Part shown: piece by piece, positions 1 through 7,026 of the stretch
Position numbering within the stretch: position 1 is the first letter of the stretch
Layout of the letters: every line of letters starts with the position of its first letter
Assembly (NCBI GenBank): GCA_964450755.1
Contig: CAYVDJ010000048.1
Coordinates: 1-19,068, forward strand
Length of the DNA stretch: 19,068 nt
Source of the DNA: JAADDG01 sp964450755
GTDB lineage: Bacteria; Campylobacterota; Campylobacteria; Campylobacterales; JAADDG01
Reading direction: 5' to 3'
Position numbers and translations under genes: made by a program
The notes under the pieces: model-generated
The model's input: only the letters and a program-made list of their open reading frames with translations
Databases searched by the model: none
What the model was told of the DNA's origin: nothing

Positions 1-57
1 TATTGAAAATATCAACAGATTGCCGATATTTTACTATCTTCTTTGAAAAGGTAAAAT

Positions 58-927
58 ATGACAATGGTGAAAAATATCGTTAAATCTAAAATAATTATAA
101 TAAGCAAAAATCATTCCTACTCCTATCTGATAGAAGAGATACTCTCAAAATGTGATATAAACAGAATATTTGAGTTTATAAAAGCACCCAATATCAAAGT
201 CGGAATTGAAAAAGCGGTATGGGAATCTCCTCATCTTATCATTATCGATACCGATAAAGAGTTAGATGAGATAAAAGAGCTGGATTTTTTCAAAAACAGA
301 CTTCCTCATAAGATACCTATACTGTTTCTCATAGATATAGAAAATGAAAACAAAAATATTGAAAAACTCTTTTTAGATCGATATGACTTTATCATAAAAC
401 CGATAAACCATCGTGAACTCAAAATAAGAGCAAATTACCTTATAAATCTTTATAAAAATTATTTACAAAAAGAGATTAATCAAACATTTCTTATAGATTC
501 CATTATAGAAAAAAGAGCGGATGAGATCGAAAAAAGAAAAAAACTTTTCAAAGGTTTGATGAACTCCTGTGATAATCTGATCTGTATTGTAGATAAAGAT
601 ATGAATATACTAGAAATCAACAGATCATGGATTCAAAATTTCGGCAGCAGAGATTTCACAAACAAACTTTTAAAAGATGAAAAGCTTTTAAGAAAATTTA
701 TCCCGATTTATGAAGACAAAACCTATCTTAACAACTATGAAAAAGAGCGATGGAGTGATAAACTAAAAGAGAAAAACTCAAAAGTATCAAACATTTTGAT
801 CTCAAAGAAAGGCAAAACAGAACTTTTCAAGATAGAAGTCCAAACAATCCGCTTTTCAAACAAAGAAGAAGAGGAGAACAGATATATTCTCTCTCTTCGT
901 CCCTTTGGAGATGCAGATTTTATCTGA
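58..927 (+). CDS. Degenerate receiver-PAS regulatory protein
   Basis: A 289-residue cytoplasmic protein with two recognisable parts. Residues about 10-130 resemble a response-regulator receiver: the hydrophobic strand LIIID ends in a possible phospho-acceptor Asp64, and FIIKP carries the conserved Lys114. The usual acidic pair after the first strand is missing, because IIIIS is followed by KNH rather than two acidic residues, so metal-dependent phosphorylation is doubtful. A charged helical linker (about 135-165) leads to a PAS-like domain (about 166-285) with the typical core CIVDKDMNILEINRSW. No DNA-binding, kinase, GGDEF or chemotaxis output follows, so it probably signals through protein contacts; that is inference. 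The ATG at 58 has AAAGG six bases upstream. The 3' end overlaps the convergent acnB by 8 bp. The cognate kinase or partner is not visible here. Confidence 0.72.
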   Translation: MTMVKNIVKSKIIIISKNHSYSYLIEEILSKCDINRIFEFIKAPNIKVGIEKAVWESPHLIIIDTDKELDEIKELDFFKNRLPHKIPILFLIDIENENKNIEKLFLDRYDFIIKPINHRELKIRANYLINLYKNYLQKEINQTFLIDSIIEKRADEIEKRKKLFKGLMNSCDNLICIVDKDMNILEINRSWIQNFGSRDFTNKLLKDEKLLRKFIPIYEDKTYLNNYEKERWSDKLKEKNSKVSNILISKKGKTELFKIEVQTIRFSNKEEEENRYILSLRPFGDADFI

Positions 928-3493
928 CCATACTCTCCAAAAGCTCCTCTTTCACAAGATGGAAGTTTAGATATTTATAAACATCTTCCTCTTTACCTGC
1001 AAGTTTTTTAGGCACTATGGAGAGATACTCCTCTTTTGTAGGAATCTTTCCAAGCAGTGCTATAACAGCCGCAAGTTCGGCACTTCCAAGATAAACCTGA
1101 GCTCCGGTTCCTATTCTGTTATCAAAGTTTCTGGTACTTGTGCTAAATACGGTTGCATTATCCCTGACTCTTGCCTGATTACCCATACAAAGAGAACATC
1201 CCGGTATCTCAGTTCTGGCACCGGCAGCCGCAAAGATAGAGTAATATCCCTCTTCGATAAGCTCTTTTTCATCCATTTTGGTAGGAGGAGTTATCCAAAG
1301 TCTTGTAGGAACCTGTCCTTCACCTCTTAAAACCTCTCCCAATGCTCTGTAATGACCGATGTTTGTCATACAGCTTCCGACAAACACTTCATCTATTTTG
1401 TGAAGTCTGTTAGGATCTGCTAAAACTTCGCTTATGGTTGCCACATCATCTGGATCATTCGGACACGCAACGATAGGTTCTGTTATCTCGTTTAGATCTA
1501 TCTCTATCACTTCCGCATATTCCGCATTCTCATCCGGTTCCAAAAGAGTCGGATTTTCAAGCCATTTTTTCATCTTATCGGCTCTTCTTTGAAGAGTCTT
1601 TTTATCTTCATACCCCTCTTTGATCATCTCTTCCAAAAGTTTGATATTTGAAGAGATATATTCGATTACCGGTTCTTTGTCAAGTCTTACACTACAAGCG
1701 GCGGCACTTCTTTCGGCTGAAGCATCACTCAACTCAAATGCCTGTTCCACTTTCAAGAAAGGAAGTCCCTCTATCTCAAGAACTCTTCCTGCAAAAACAT
1801 TTTTCTTGTTTTTCTTCTCAACAGTCAAAAGACCTTTTTTGATAGCCATATAAGGTATCGCATTTACAAGATCTCTTAGTGTGATTCCGGGTTGTAACTC
1901 TCCTTTGAATCTTACGAGTACCGATTCTGGCATATTAAGAGGCATACTTCCTGTAACCGCTGCAAATGCAACAAGTCCGCTTCCGGCAGGAAAACTTATA
2001 CCGATAGGAAATCTCGTATGGCTGTCTCCGCCTGTTCCTACGGTGTCTGGAAGAACCATTCTGTTTAACCAACTGTGGATTACACCGTCTCCGGGTCTTA
2101 GAGATACTCCCCCTCTGCTTGTTATAAACTGTGGAAGTGTGTGGTGAAGTTTGATATCGGCAGGTTTTGGATAGGCTGCTGTATGACAAAATGTTTGAAG
2201 CACCAAATCAGCTCCGAAACTAAGAGCCGCAAGTTCTTTGACTTCATCTCTTGTCATGGCACCTGTCGTATCCTGACTTCCTACGGTAAGAGTTTCAGGC
2301 TCTATATACATTCCCGCTCTTACACCTTCCATACCACACGCTTTTCCTACCATCTTTTGGGCAAGAGTATATCCCACGCCCTCTTTGCCGGCAGGTTGTT
2401 CGGCTCTTGTAAATATCTCCTCTTCACCAAGTCCCAAAGCTTCTCTTGCTTTTCTTGTAAGACCTCTTCCGATGATCAAAGGTATCCTTCCACCTGCTCT
2501 GTATTCATCGGGAAGTGTATTTGGTTTTAACTCAAAAGTAGAGACTGTTTCACCGTTTTTCTCAACTTTTCCTTCATAAGGGTAGATATCTATAACATCA
2601 CCTGTTTCAAGTTTTGTTACATCGATACCCTCTATCGGCAAAGCGCCGCTGTCTTCTGCTGTGTTAAAGAATATCGGAGCGATAATATTTCCAAGTACAA
2701 CACCGCCTGTTCTTTTGTTGGGAACTCTTGGGATATCCTCTCCTATCCACCATTGAACGGAGTTTATACCCGATTTTCTTGAACTTCCCGTTCCTACAAC
2801 ATCACCTACAAATGCTACCGGATGACCTTTTGCTTTTAACTCTTTGATCGTCTCTTGAGCATCTGGCATTTTTGCTTTCAGCATAGAGAGCGCATGAAGC
2901 GGAATATCACTTCTTGTAAATGCTTCACTCGCAGGACTTAAATCATCTGTATTTGTCTCTCCGGGAACTTTAAAAACAGAGACGGTTATCTTTTCTGGAA
3001 GAGGATCTCTGTTTGAAAACCACTCTGCATTTGCCCATGATTCCAAAACATCTTTTGCAAATTTATTGGATTTTGAGAGTTCAACCACATCATTGAAAGC
3101 ATCATAGACCAAAAGAGTCTTTTTAAGCATATCGGCAGCAGTCTGGGCAACCTCGCTGTCTGTATGCTTCAAAGCTTCAACCAAAGGATTTACATTGTAT
3201 CCGCCAAGCATGGTACCCAAAATCTCTACGGCATGTTTAGGACTTATAGCCGCACTTTTGGCATTTCCCTGTACTATATCATTCAAGAAAGCCGCTTTTG
3301 CATAAGCAGCGTCATCAACACCTGGAGGAACACGATCCAAAAGAAGATCCATTAAAAATTCCTCTTCGATGATAGGTATCTGTTTTAAAAGTTCTATAAC
3401 TTCTGCTGTCTGTTCTACACTCAAAGGAAGCGGTGGAATACCAAGTTTTGCTCTTTCTATCTCTTGGTTTTTATAATCCTCTATAAAGCCCAT
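920..3493 (-). CDS. acnB: Aconitate hydratase B (bifunctional with 2-methylisocitrate dehydratase)
   Basis: An 857-residue protein, close to E. coli AcnB (865), converting citrate to isocitrate through cis-aconitate in the TCA cycle; the family also acts on 2-methylisocitrate. The N-terminal 160 residues form the helical HEAT-like domain that distinguishes B-type from A-type aconitases. The swivel domain follows with GDVVGTGSSRKSG and SVQWW. The C-terminal part carries the [4Fe-4S] ligands: Cys708 in GSCMTNIGHYRA, and Cys766 and Cys769 in GCSLCMGNQARV. Their spacing matches the family closely. The start is well supported, with AAGGAG about six bases before the ATG. The gene stands alone: upstream is a 126-bp gap with phased GTAAC repeats, downstream an 8-bp convergent overlap. 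Campylobacterota commonly use AcnB as their aconitase, including in reductive TCA cycles. Confidence 0.97.
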   Translation of the reverse strand: MGFIEDYKNQEIERAKLGIPPLPLSVEQTAEVIELLKQIPIIEEEFLMDLLLDRVPPGVDDAAYAKAAFLNDIVQGNAKSAAISPKHAVEILGTMLGGYNVNPLVEALKHTDSEVAQTAADMLKKTLLVYDAFNDVVELSKSNKFAKDVLESWANAEWFSNRDPLPEKITVSVFKVPGETNTDDLSPASEAFTRSDIPLHALSMLKAKMPDAQETIKELKAKGHPVAFVGDVVGTGSSRKSGINSVQWWIGEDIPRVPNKRTGGVVLGNIIAPIFFNTAEDSGALPIEGIDVTKLETGDVIDIYPYEGKVEKNGETVSTFELKPNTLPDEYRAGGRIPLIIGRGLTRKAREALGLGEEEIFTRAEQPAGKEGVGYTLAQKMVGKACGMEGVRAGMYIEPETLTVGSQDTTGAMTRDEVKELAALSFGADLVLQTFCHTAAYPKPADIKLHHTLPQFITSRGGVSLRPGDGVIHSWLNRMVLPDTVGTGGDSHTRFPIGISFPAGSGLVAFAAVTGSMPLNMPESVLVRFKGELQPGITLRDLVNAIPYMAIKKGLLTVEKKNKKNVFAGRVLEIEGLPFLKVEQAFELSDASAERSAAACSVRLDKEPVIEYISSNIKLLEEMIKEGYEDKKTLQRRADKMKKWLENPTLLEPDENAEYAEVIEIDLNEITEPIVACPNDPDDVATISEVLADPNRLHKIDEVFVGSCMTNIGHYRALGEVLRGEGQVPTRLWITPPTKMDEKELIEEGYYSIFAAAGARTEIPGCSLCMGNQARVRDNATVFSTSTRNFDNRIGTGAQVYLGSAELAAVIALLGKIPTKEEYLSIVPKKLAGKEEDVYKYLNFHLVKEELLESMVR

Positions 3494-3521
3494 TATTTCT
3501 CCTTATTAAAAATTTCACATT

Positions 3522-3527
3522 ATTTTA
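3522..3527 (-). promoter_or_regulatory. Likely -10 element of acnB
   Basis: Read on the minus strand this is TAAAAT, 28 bp upstream of the acnB ATG and preceded by a T-rich tract. No good -35 hexamer is visible, which is common in Campylobacterota sigma-70 promoters. The nearest GTAAC half-site (3557-3561) would lie about 30 bp upstream of this element, a position typical of an activator that works next to RNA polymerase. The placement is inferred from sequence only. Confidence 0.5.
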
Positions 3528-3556
3528 CAAAAATAAACTTCTACTTTCTGTTAAAA

Positions 3557-3615
3557 GTTACTGAGAGTTACAGAGTGAAACACTATTTTAAAGCGGTGGT
3601 TACTAATAGTTACAG
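3557..3615 (-). promoter_or_regulatory. Two phased 17-bp direct repeats upstream of acnB
   Basis: On the minus strand the 17-mers CTGTAACTATTAGTAAC (3599-3615) and CTGTAACTCTCAGTAAC (3557-3573) match at 15 of 17 positions. Each contains two GTAAC half-sites 10 bp apart, and the two copies start 42 bp apart, so all four half-sites lie close to the same helical face. Tandem half-sites at 10-11 bp are the usual target layout of OmpR/PhoB-type response regulators. The block sits 64-120 bp before the acnB start and ends five bases from the metallopeptidase stop codon. No named regulator can be assigned. Confidence 0.6.
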
Positions 3616-3619
3616 CGTA

Positions 3620-4279
3620 TTATTTCTCCAACTTCTCTTTTCTTCTTTTCCAATCAAGCATATAGGTTGAAAGATAATTATAGAAATCTTTGCTGTGATT
3701 TGGATATATTAAATGTGCAAGTTCATGGAAAATTACATATTCAATACACTCTTTTGGTTTTTTGATAAGTTCCAGATTAAGATTGATATAACCTTTGGCA
3801 GGATTACAGCTTCCCCATCTTGTTTTCATTTTTCTGACAGTGATCTTGTTTATCCTTCTTTTGACAATCTTTTGATATTTTTCAATTATCTCAAAAAAAA
3901 CCTCTCTTGCGTTTTCTGCATACCATTTTTGCACCAAATTTTGCTTTTTAAAAAAATCGTTTTTATCTTTTATATACAAATAGCAGTAATTTCTGTCAAG
4001 TTTGATACTTGGAGTATCATTTTCTATCACTTTCAATCTGAATCTTCTGCCAAGATAGTAAAAATCCTCTCCGCTGACATACTCTCTTTGAACAACTGTT
4101 TTGGATCTGAAAAACTCAAGCTGTCGTTTTATCCAATCCTCTTTTTTTTTGATGAAACTTTCCAGATATTCATCTTCCGTAAAATATGGTGCGGTTAATA
4201 TCACCTCGCAGTTTGGCTTGACTTTTAGAGTGATATTTTTTACTCTTTTTTTGATTATTTTGATCTCTAACTCTTCCAC
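3620..4279 (-). CDS. YgjP/SprT-like M48-type zinc metallopeptidase (DUF45)
   Basis: A 219-residue soluble protein of the YgjP-like metallopeptidase family. The conserved C-terminal block is intact: RWGSCN (154-159), then the zinc motif HELAHL with His185, Glu186 and His189, and a likely third ligand His195 in PNHSKDFY. The N-terminal half is the beta-rich segment normal for the family, with no signal peptide or membrane segment, so it should act in the cytoplasm. Substrates of this family are poorly known. The start is GTG (minus strand, 4279); no in-frame ATG lies nearby, and AGAGG sits 11 bases upstream, a long spacing. Its promoter is divergent from that of the radical SAM gene and shares an inverted repeat with it. 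It does not appear co-transcribed with acnB, which has its own upstream region. Confidence 0.85.
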   Translation of the reverse strand: MEELEIKIIKKRVKNITLKVKPNCEVILTAPYFTEDEYLESFIKKKEDWIKRQLEFFRSKTVVQREYVSGEDFYYLGRRFRLKVIENDTPSIKLDRNYCYLYIKDKNDFFKKQNLVQKWYAENAREVFFEIIEKYQKIVKRRINKITVRKMKTRWGSCNPAKGYINLNLELIKKPKECIEYVIFHELAHLIYPNHSKDFYNYLSTYMLDWKRRKEKLEK

Positions 4280-4313
4280 GAGAAATTTTACCTCTGTTTA
4301 TTTTATCTTATTG

Positions 4314-4319
4314 ATTATA
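4314..4319 (-). promoter_or_regulatory. -10 element of the metallopeptidase gene
   Basis: The minus strand reads TATAAT, 34 bp before the GTG start. A 17-bp spacer would put the -35 region at 4337-4342, inside the left half of the inverted repeat 4334-4358. Confidence 0.55.
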
Positions 4320-4333
4320 CGATTATTTTCTTG

Positions 4334-4358
4334 AGAGTAAATTTATCTTTTTTACTCT
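4334..4358. promoter_or_regulatory. Perfect inverted repeat shared by two divergent promoters
   Basis: AGAGTAAA (4334-4341) and TTTACTCT (4351-4358) are exact reverse complements separated by 9 bp. With 17-bp spacers, the -35 region of the leftward promoter falls at 4337-4342 and that of the rightward promoter at 4344-4349, so a protein bound here would cover both. This is the layout of an operator controlling a divergent gene pair. The alternative, a terminator, is unlikely: the stem is AT-rich and lies upstream of both genes. Confidence 0.55.
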
Positions 4359-4366
4359 GGTTTTTG

Positions 4367-4372
4367 TATAAT
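4367..4372 (+). promoter_or_regulatory. -10 element of the radical SAM gene
   Basis: A consensus TATAAT preceded by a T-rich stretch and located 44 bp before the ATG at 4417. It implies a leader of roughly 35-38 bases. Confidence 0.6.
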
Positions 4373-4416
4373 GTTTTAGTAACTTACCTTACACCCGATA
4401 CAAGCAGGAAAATCGA

Positions 4417-5931
4417 ATGCCAAAAATAGTTTTAACAACATTAAATTCAAGATATTCACATACATCGATAGCTTTGAGATATCTCTATGCCAATTTGAAA
4501 GAATTAAAAAAAGAGAGCAAAATTTTGGAGTTTGTGATAAACGGGGATGCTCAAAGTATAGCAGAGAAAATATTGGATGAAGAACCAAAAATAGTAGGAT
4601 TTGGCGTTTATATCTGGAATGTGCTTGATATAAAAAAGATAATCAAAATTATAAAAAAAGTCTCCTTTGATACCAAAATAATTTTAGGAGGTCCGGAAGT
4701 TAGCCATTTTCCTTTGAGAGTGAATTTTGATGAAGCCGATTATATCATACAAGGAGAAGCGGAGATCTCTTTTTATAAACTGTGTGGGGAGATTTTAAAC
4801 GGTGATTTGCCCAAGAACAGGATTATTCAAGCTGTATTGCCGGATGTTAAAAAGATACAGATGCCATATCCCTACTACTCAAAATCCGATATTCAAAACA
4901 GGAAAATCTATGTGGAAGCCTCAAGAGGATGTCCTTTTAGATGCGAATTTTGTCTCTCTTCGCTTGATGAGAGAGTTCGCTATTTTGATATGGAAAAACT
5001 GCTTGAAGCATTTGAAACTCTTTGGCAAAAAGGGGTGAGGAATTTTAAATTTATCGACAGAACTTTCAACCTGAATATAGAAATTGCCAACAGGCTGATA
5101 GATTTTTTTCTATCCAAAAAAGATGATTTTTCTCTTCATTTTGAGGTTATCCCTGACTCATTCCCCGATACTCTAAAAGAGAGAATCAAACAGTTTCCGC
5201 CCTCCTCCTTACAGCTTGAGATCGGTATCCAGACGCTGAATGAAAATATTGCAAAAAATATCAACAGACGGTTAAATATAGAGAAGATAGAAAAAAATAT
5301 CCGTTTTTTGGAACAAAGCAATGTTCATATGCATCTTGATCTCATAGTAGGACTTCCCGGAGAGGATCTAAAAAGTTTTGCAGACAATCTAAACCGCCTT
5401 GTCTGCATGACAAAATCGGAAATTCAGATAGGAATACTGAAAAAACTATCTGGCACTACAATCAACAGACATGATATAAAATACGCTATGGTCTATAACA
5501 GCGAACCGCCTTATGATATTTTGCAAAATGCTTTTATCTCATTCAAAGAGATGCAAAAGATGAAAAGATTTGCAAGATTTTGGGATTTGACATACAACAG
5601 CGGCAATTTTTATCATACGATCCCCATTATGTGGGAAGATGACAAAGATGTATTTAAAAATTTTTACGATTTCAGCCAATGGCTGTATAACCAAAGCGAA
5701 TCAACATGGCATATATCTCTAAACAGACTGAGTGAATTTGTTTTTGGGTATTTAACGGAGGTTTTGGGCAAGGAACCCTCAAGAATAGCCGATTCTATAA
5801 TAAAAGACATCATAAGAATCAACGGAAGATCAATACCTGAATATTTGAGAAAATATGCCACAAAAATTCCTGATCTTAGAAAAACGGCTATACAAAAGCA
5901 TAACAAAAGGCAGATACTTCACAGTCTGTAA
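4417..5931 (+). CDS. B12-binding-type radical SAM protein (DUF4080-like), function unknown
   Basis: A 504-residue enzyme with an N-terminal Rossmann-like B12-binding domain (about 1-140, with VGFGVYIWN and IILGGPEVS) and a radical SAM core. The [4Fe-4S] ligands are Cys172, Cys176 and Cys179 in SRGCPFRCEFC. Later core features include LQLEIGIQT (about 265-273) and the glycine-rich DLIVGLPGED (308-317). The C-terminal 170 residues resemble the DUF4080 extension of this group. The DxHxxG cobalamin-ligand motif of classical B12 enzymes is absent from the N-terminal domain, as is usual for this radical SAM subclass, so cobalamin binding is a family-based guess. The substrate is unknown; relatives are methyltransferases or ring-forming enzymes. 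AGGA lies seven bases before the ATG. It ends six bases from the convergent permease gene. Confidence 0.85.
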   Translation: MPKIVLTTLNSRYSHTSIALRYLYANLKELKKESKILEFVINGDAQSIAEKILDEEPKIVGFGVYIWNVLDIKKIIKIIKKVSFDTKIILGGPEVSHFPLRVNFDEADYIIQGEAEISFYKLCGEILNGDLPKNRIIQAVLPDVKKIQMPYPYYSKSDIQNRKIYVEASRGCPFRCEFCLSSLDERVRYFDMEKLLEAFETLWQKGVRNFKFIDRTFNLNIEIANRLIDFFLSKKDDFSLHFEVIPDSFPDTLKERIKQFPPSSLQLEIGIQTLNENIAKNINRRLNIEKIEKNIRFLEQSNVHMHLDLIVGLPGEDLKSFADNLNRLVCMTKSEIQIGILKKLSGTTINRHDIKYAMVYNSEPPYDILQNAFISFKEMQKMKRFARFWDLTYNSGNFYHTIPIMWEDDKDVFKNFYDFSQWLYNQSESTWHISLNRLSEFVFGYLTEVLGKEPSRIADSIIKDIIRINGRSIPEYLRKYATKIPDLRKTAIQKHNKRQILHSL

Positions 5932-5937
5932 GATACT

Positions 5938-7002
5938 TTATAGAGAAATTTTCGATTTAAAATAGGGTTTTATCAAAAAATAGGCTAAAAAAGCATACAA
6001 GATAACAGAACCCACAGATTCCATCATACTTCCCTCTTCATGAACATTTACTATACTTTTAGGATCCAAAGAGAGAGAACCAAAAAGAGCATCAAGCATC
6101 AATCCAAACACAACCGATCCTATCGAAATAACCGACAGATAGATAAAAAGAGATTTACTGCCAAGCATCTTTTTTACAACACCCATTGTAACCGTATTGG
6201 TAGCAGGTCCGGCACTCAAAAACACAAATGCAGCTCCCATGCTTACTCCGCTCAAAACCAAAGATGCTGCAATCGGTAAACTTGAAGTGGCACAGATATA
6301 CATAGGAACAGCGATACTTATAGCACCCACATAACCTATCCATCTGTGTAAACCAAGAAGCTCACTCATATTTTCGGGAATTATCACAGTTATAACCGCT
6401 CCTATCACCAATCCCCAAAACAGAGGTTTTGCGATATCTCCAAAAAGTGTTACAAATCCGTAATAAAGAGCATTTTTAAAAGAAAATCTCTTTTTTATCT
6501 CCCTCTTTTTCGTATCAAATTTTAAAGGAGTAAAAGAAACTGCCGTTTTTGGATTGTTAAAAAGAGAAAATTTGGCTCTTGTCCTTTTCTCTTTGTCAAA
6601 AATATTACTGAATATCCCTGCAAAAAAGGCTATAACAACAGAAGTTACAACCCTGTAGAGAGTAAAAACAAAACCAAATATTCCAAAAGTGGCAAGTATC
6701 GAATCAATACCGGTTATCGGAGTCGATATCAAAAAAGCAAGAACAGCACCTTTACTTGCTCCCTCTTTTTTCAAAGCGGTTGCCAGTGGTATCACGCCGC
6801 AGGAACATACAGGAAGAGGGATTCCAAAAAGAGTTGATTTTAAAACAGATAAAAAATTGCCTTTTCCAAGATGTTTTTGCACAAAATCAGATGGAACGAT
6901 TTCATGCAATATACCGGCAAAAAACAGCCCAAAAAGTATATAAAAAGCCATAGCGCCACTCAAAAGCCAAAAAGAGTTAAAAAATGCCGTTAAAATTTCC
7001 AT
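5938..7002 (-). CDS. SO_0444/ArsP-type (DUF318) metal efflux permease
   Basis: A 354-residue integral membrane protein with about eight hydrophobic segments. Two internally related signature loops are visible: PVCSCGVIPLATAL with Cys66 and Cys68, and YICATSSLPIAAS with Cys237, the latter followed by SAGPATNT. These mark the ArsP/DUF318 permease superfamily. The cysteine pattern and length fit the SO_0444 family proposed to export copper or zinc, although organoarsenical ArsP proteins share the fold, so the substrate is not settled. A basic cytoplasmic loop (about 135-175) separates the two halves. The ATG follows AAGG with a short spacer, 24 bp after the lon stop codon, making it the last gene of the long minus-strand run. 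It converges on the radical SAM gene with a 6-bp gap. Confidence 0.83.
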   Translation of the reverse strand: MEILTAFFNSFWLLSGAMAFYILFGLFFAGILHEIVPSDFVQKHLGKGNFLSVLKSTLFGIPLPVCSCGVIPLATALKKEGASKGAVLAFLISTPITGIDSILATFGIFGFVFTLYRVVTSVVIAFFAGIFSNIFDKEKRTRAKFSLFNNPKTAVSFTPLKFDTKKREIKKRFSFKNALYYGFVTLFGDIAKPLFWGLVIGAVITVIIPENMSELLGLHRWIGYVGAISIAVPMYICATSSLPIAASLVLSGVSMGAAFVFLSAGPATNTVTMGVVKKMLGSKSLFIYLSVISIGSVVFGLMLDALFGSLSLDPKSIVNVHEEGSMMESVGSVILYAFLAYFLIKPYFKSKISL

Positions 7003-7026
7003 CTTTGATCCTTATAATCGTAATAA

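Noticed and set aside
1..46. Possible C-terminal tail of an upstream plus-strand gene, in frame 2 ending at the TGA 44-46 (NRLPIFYYLL)
   Set aside because: The spacing to the start at 58 fits an operon, but a second frame stays open through 83 (TDCRYFTIFFEKVKYDNG) and looks equally protein-like. With at most about 25 codons to judge, neither can be supported.
1620..2579. Several plus-strand open frames opposite acnB
   Set aside because: They lie wholly antisense to a strongly conserved gene, have no ribosome sites and give low-complexity Ser/Phe-rich translations typical of the reverse of AT-rich codons.
4378..4383. Single GTAAC near the radical SAM promoter as another copy of the acnB box
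   Set aside because: There is only one five-base match with no partner at 10 bp, so it is expected by chance.
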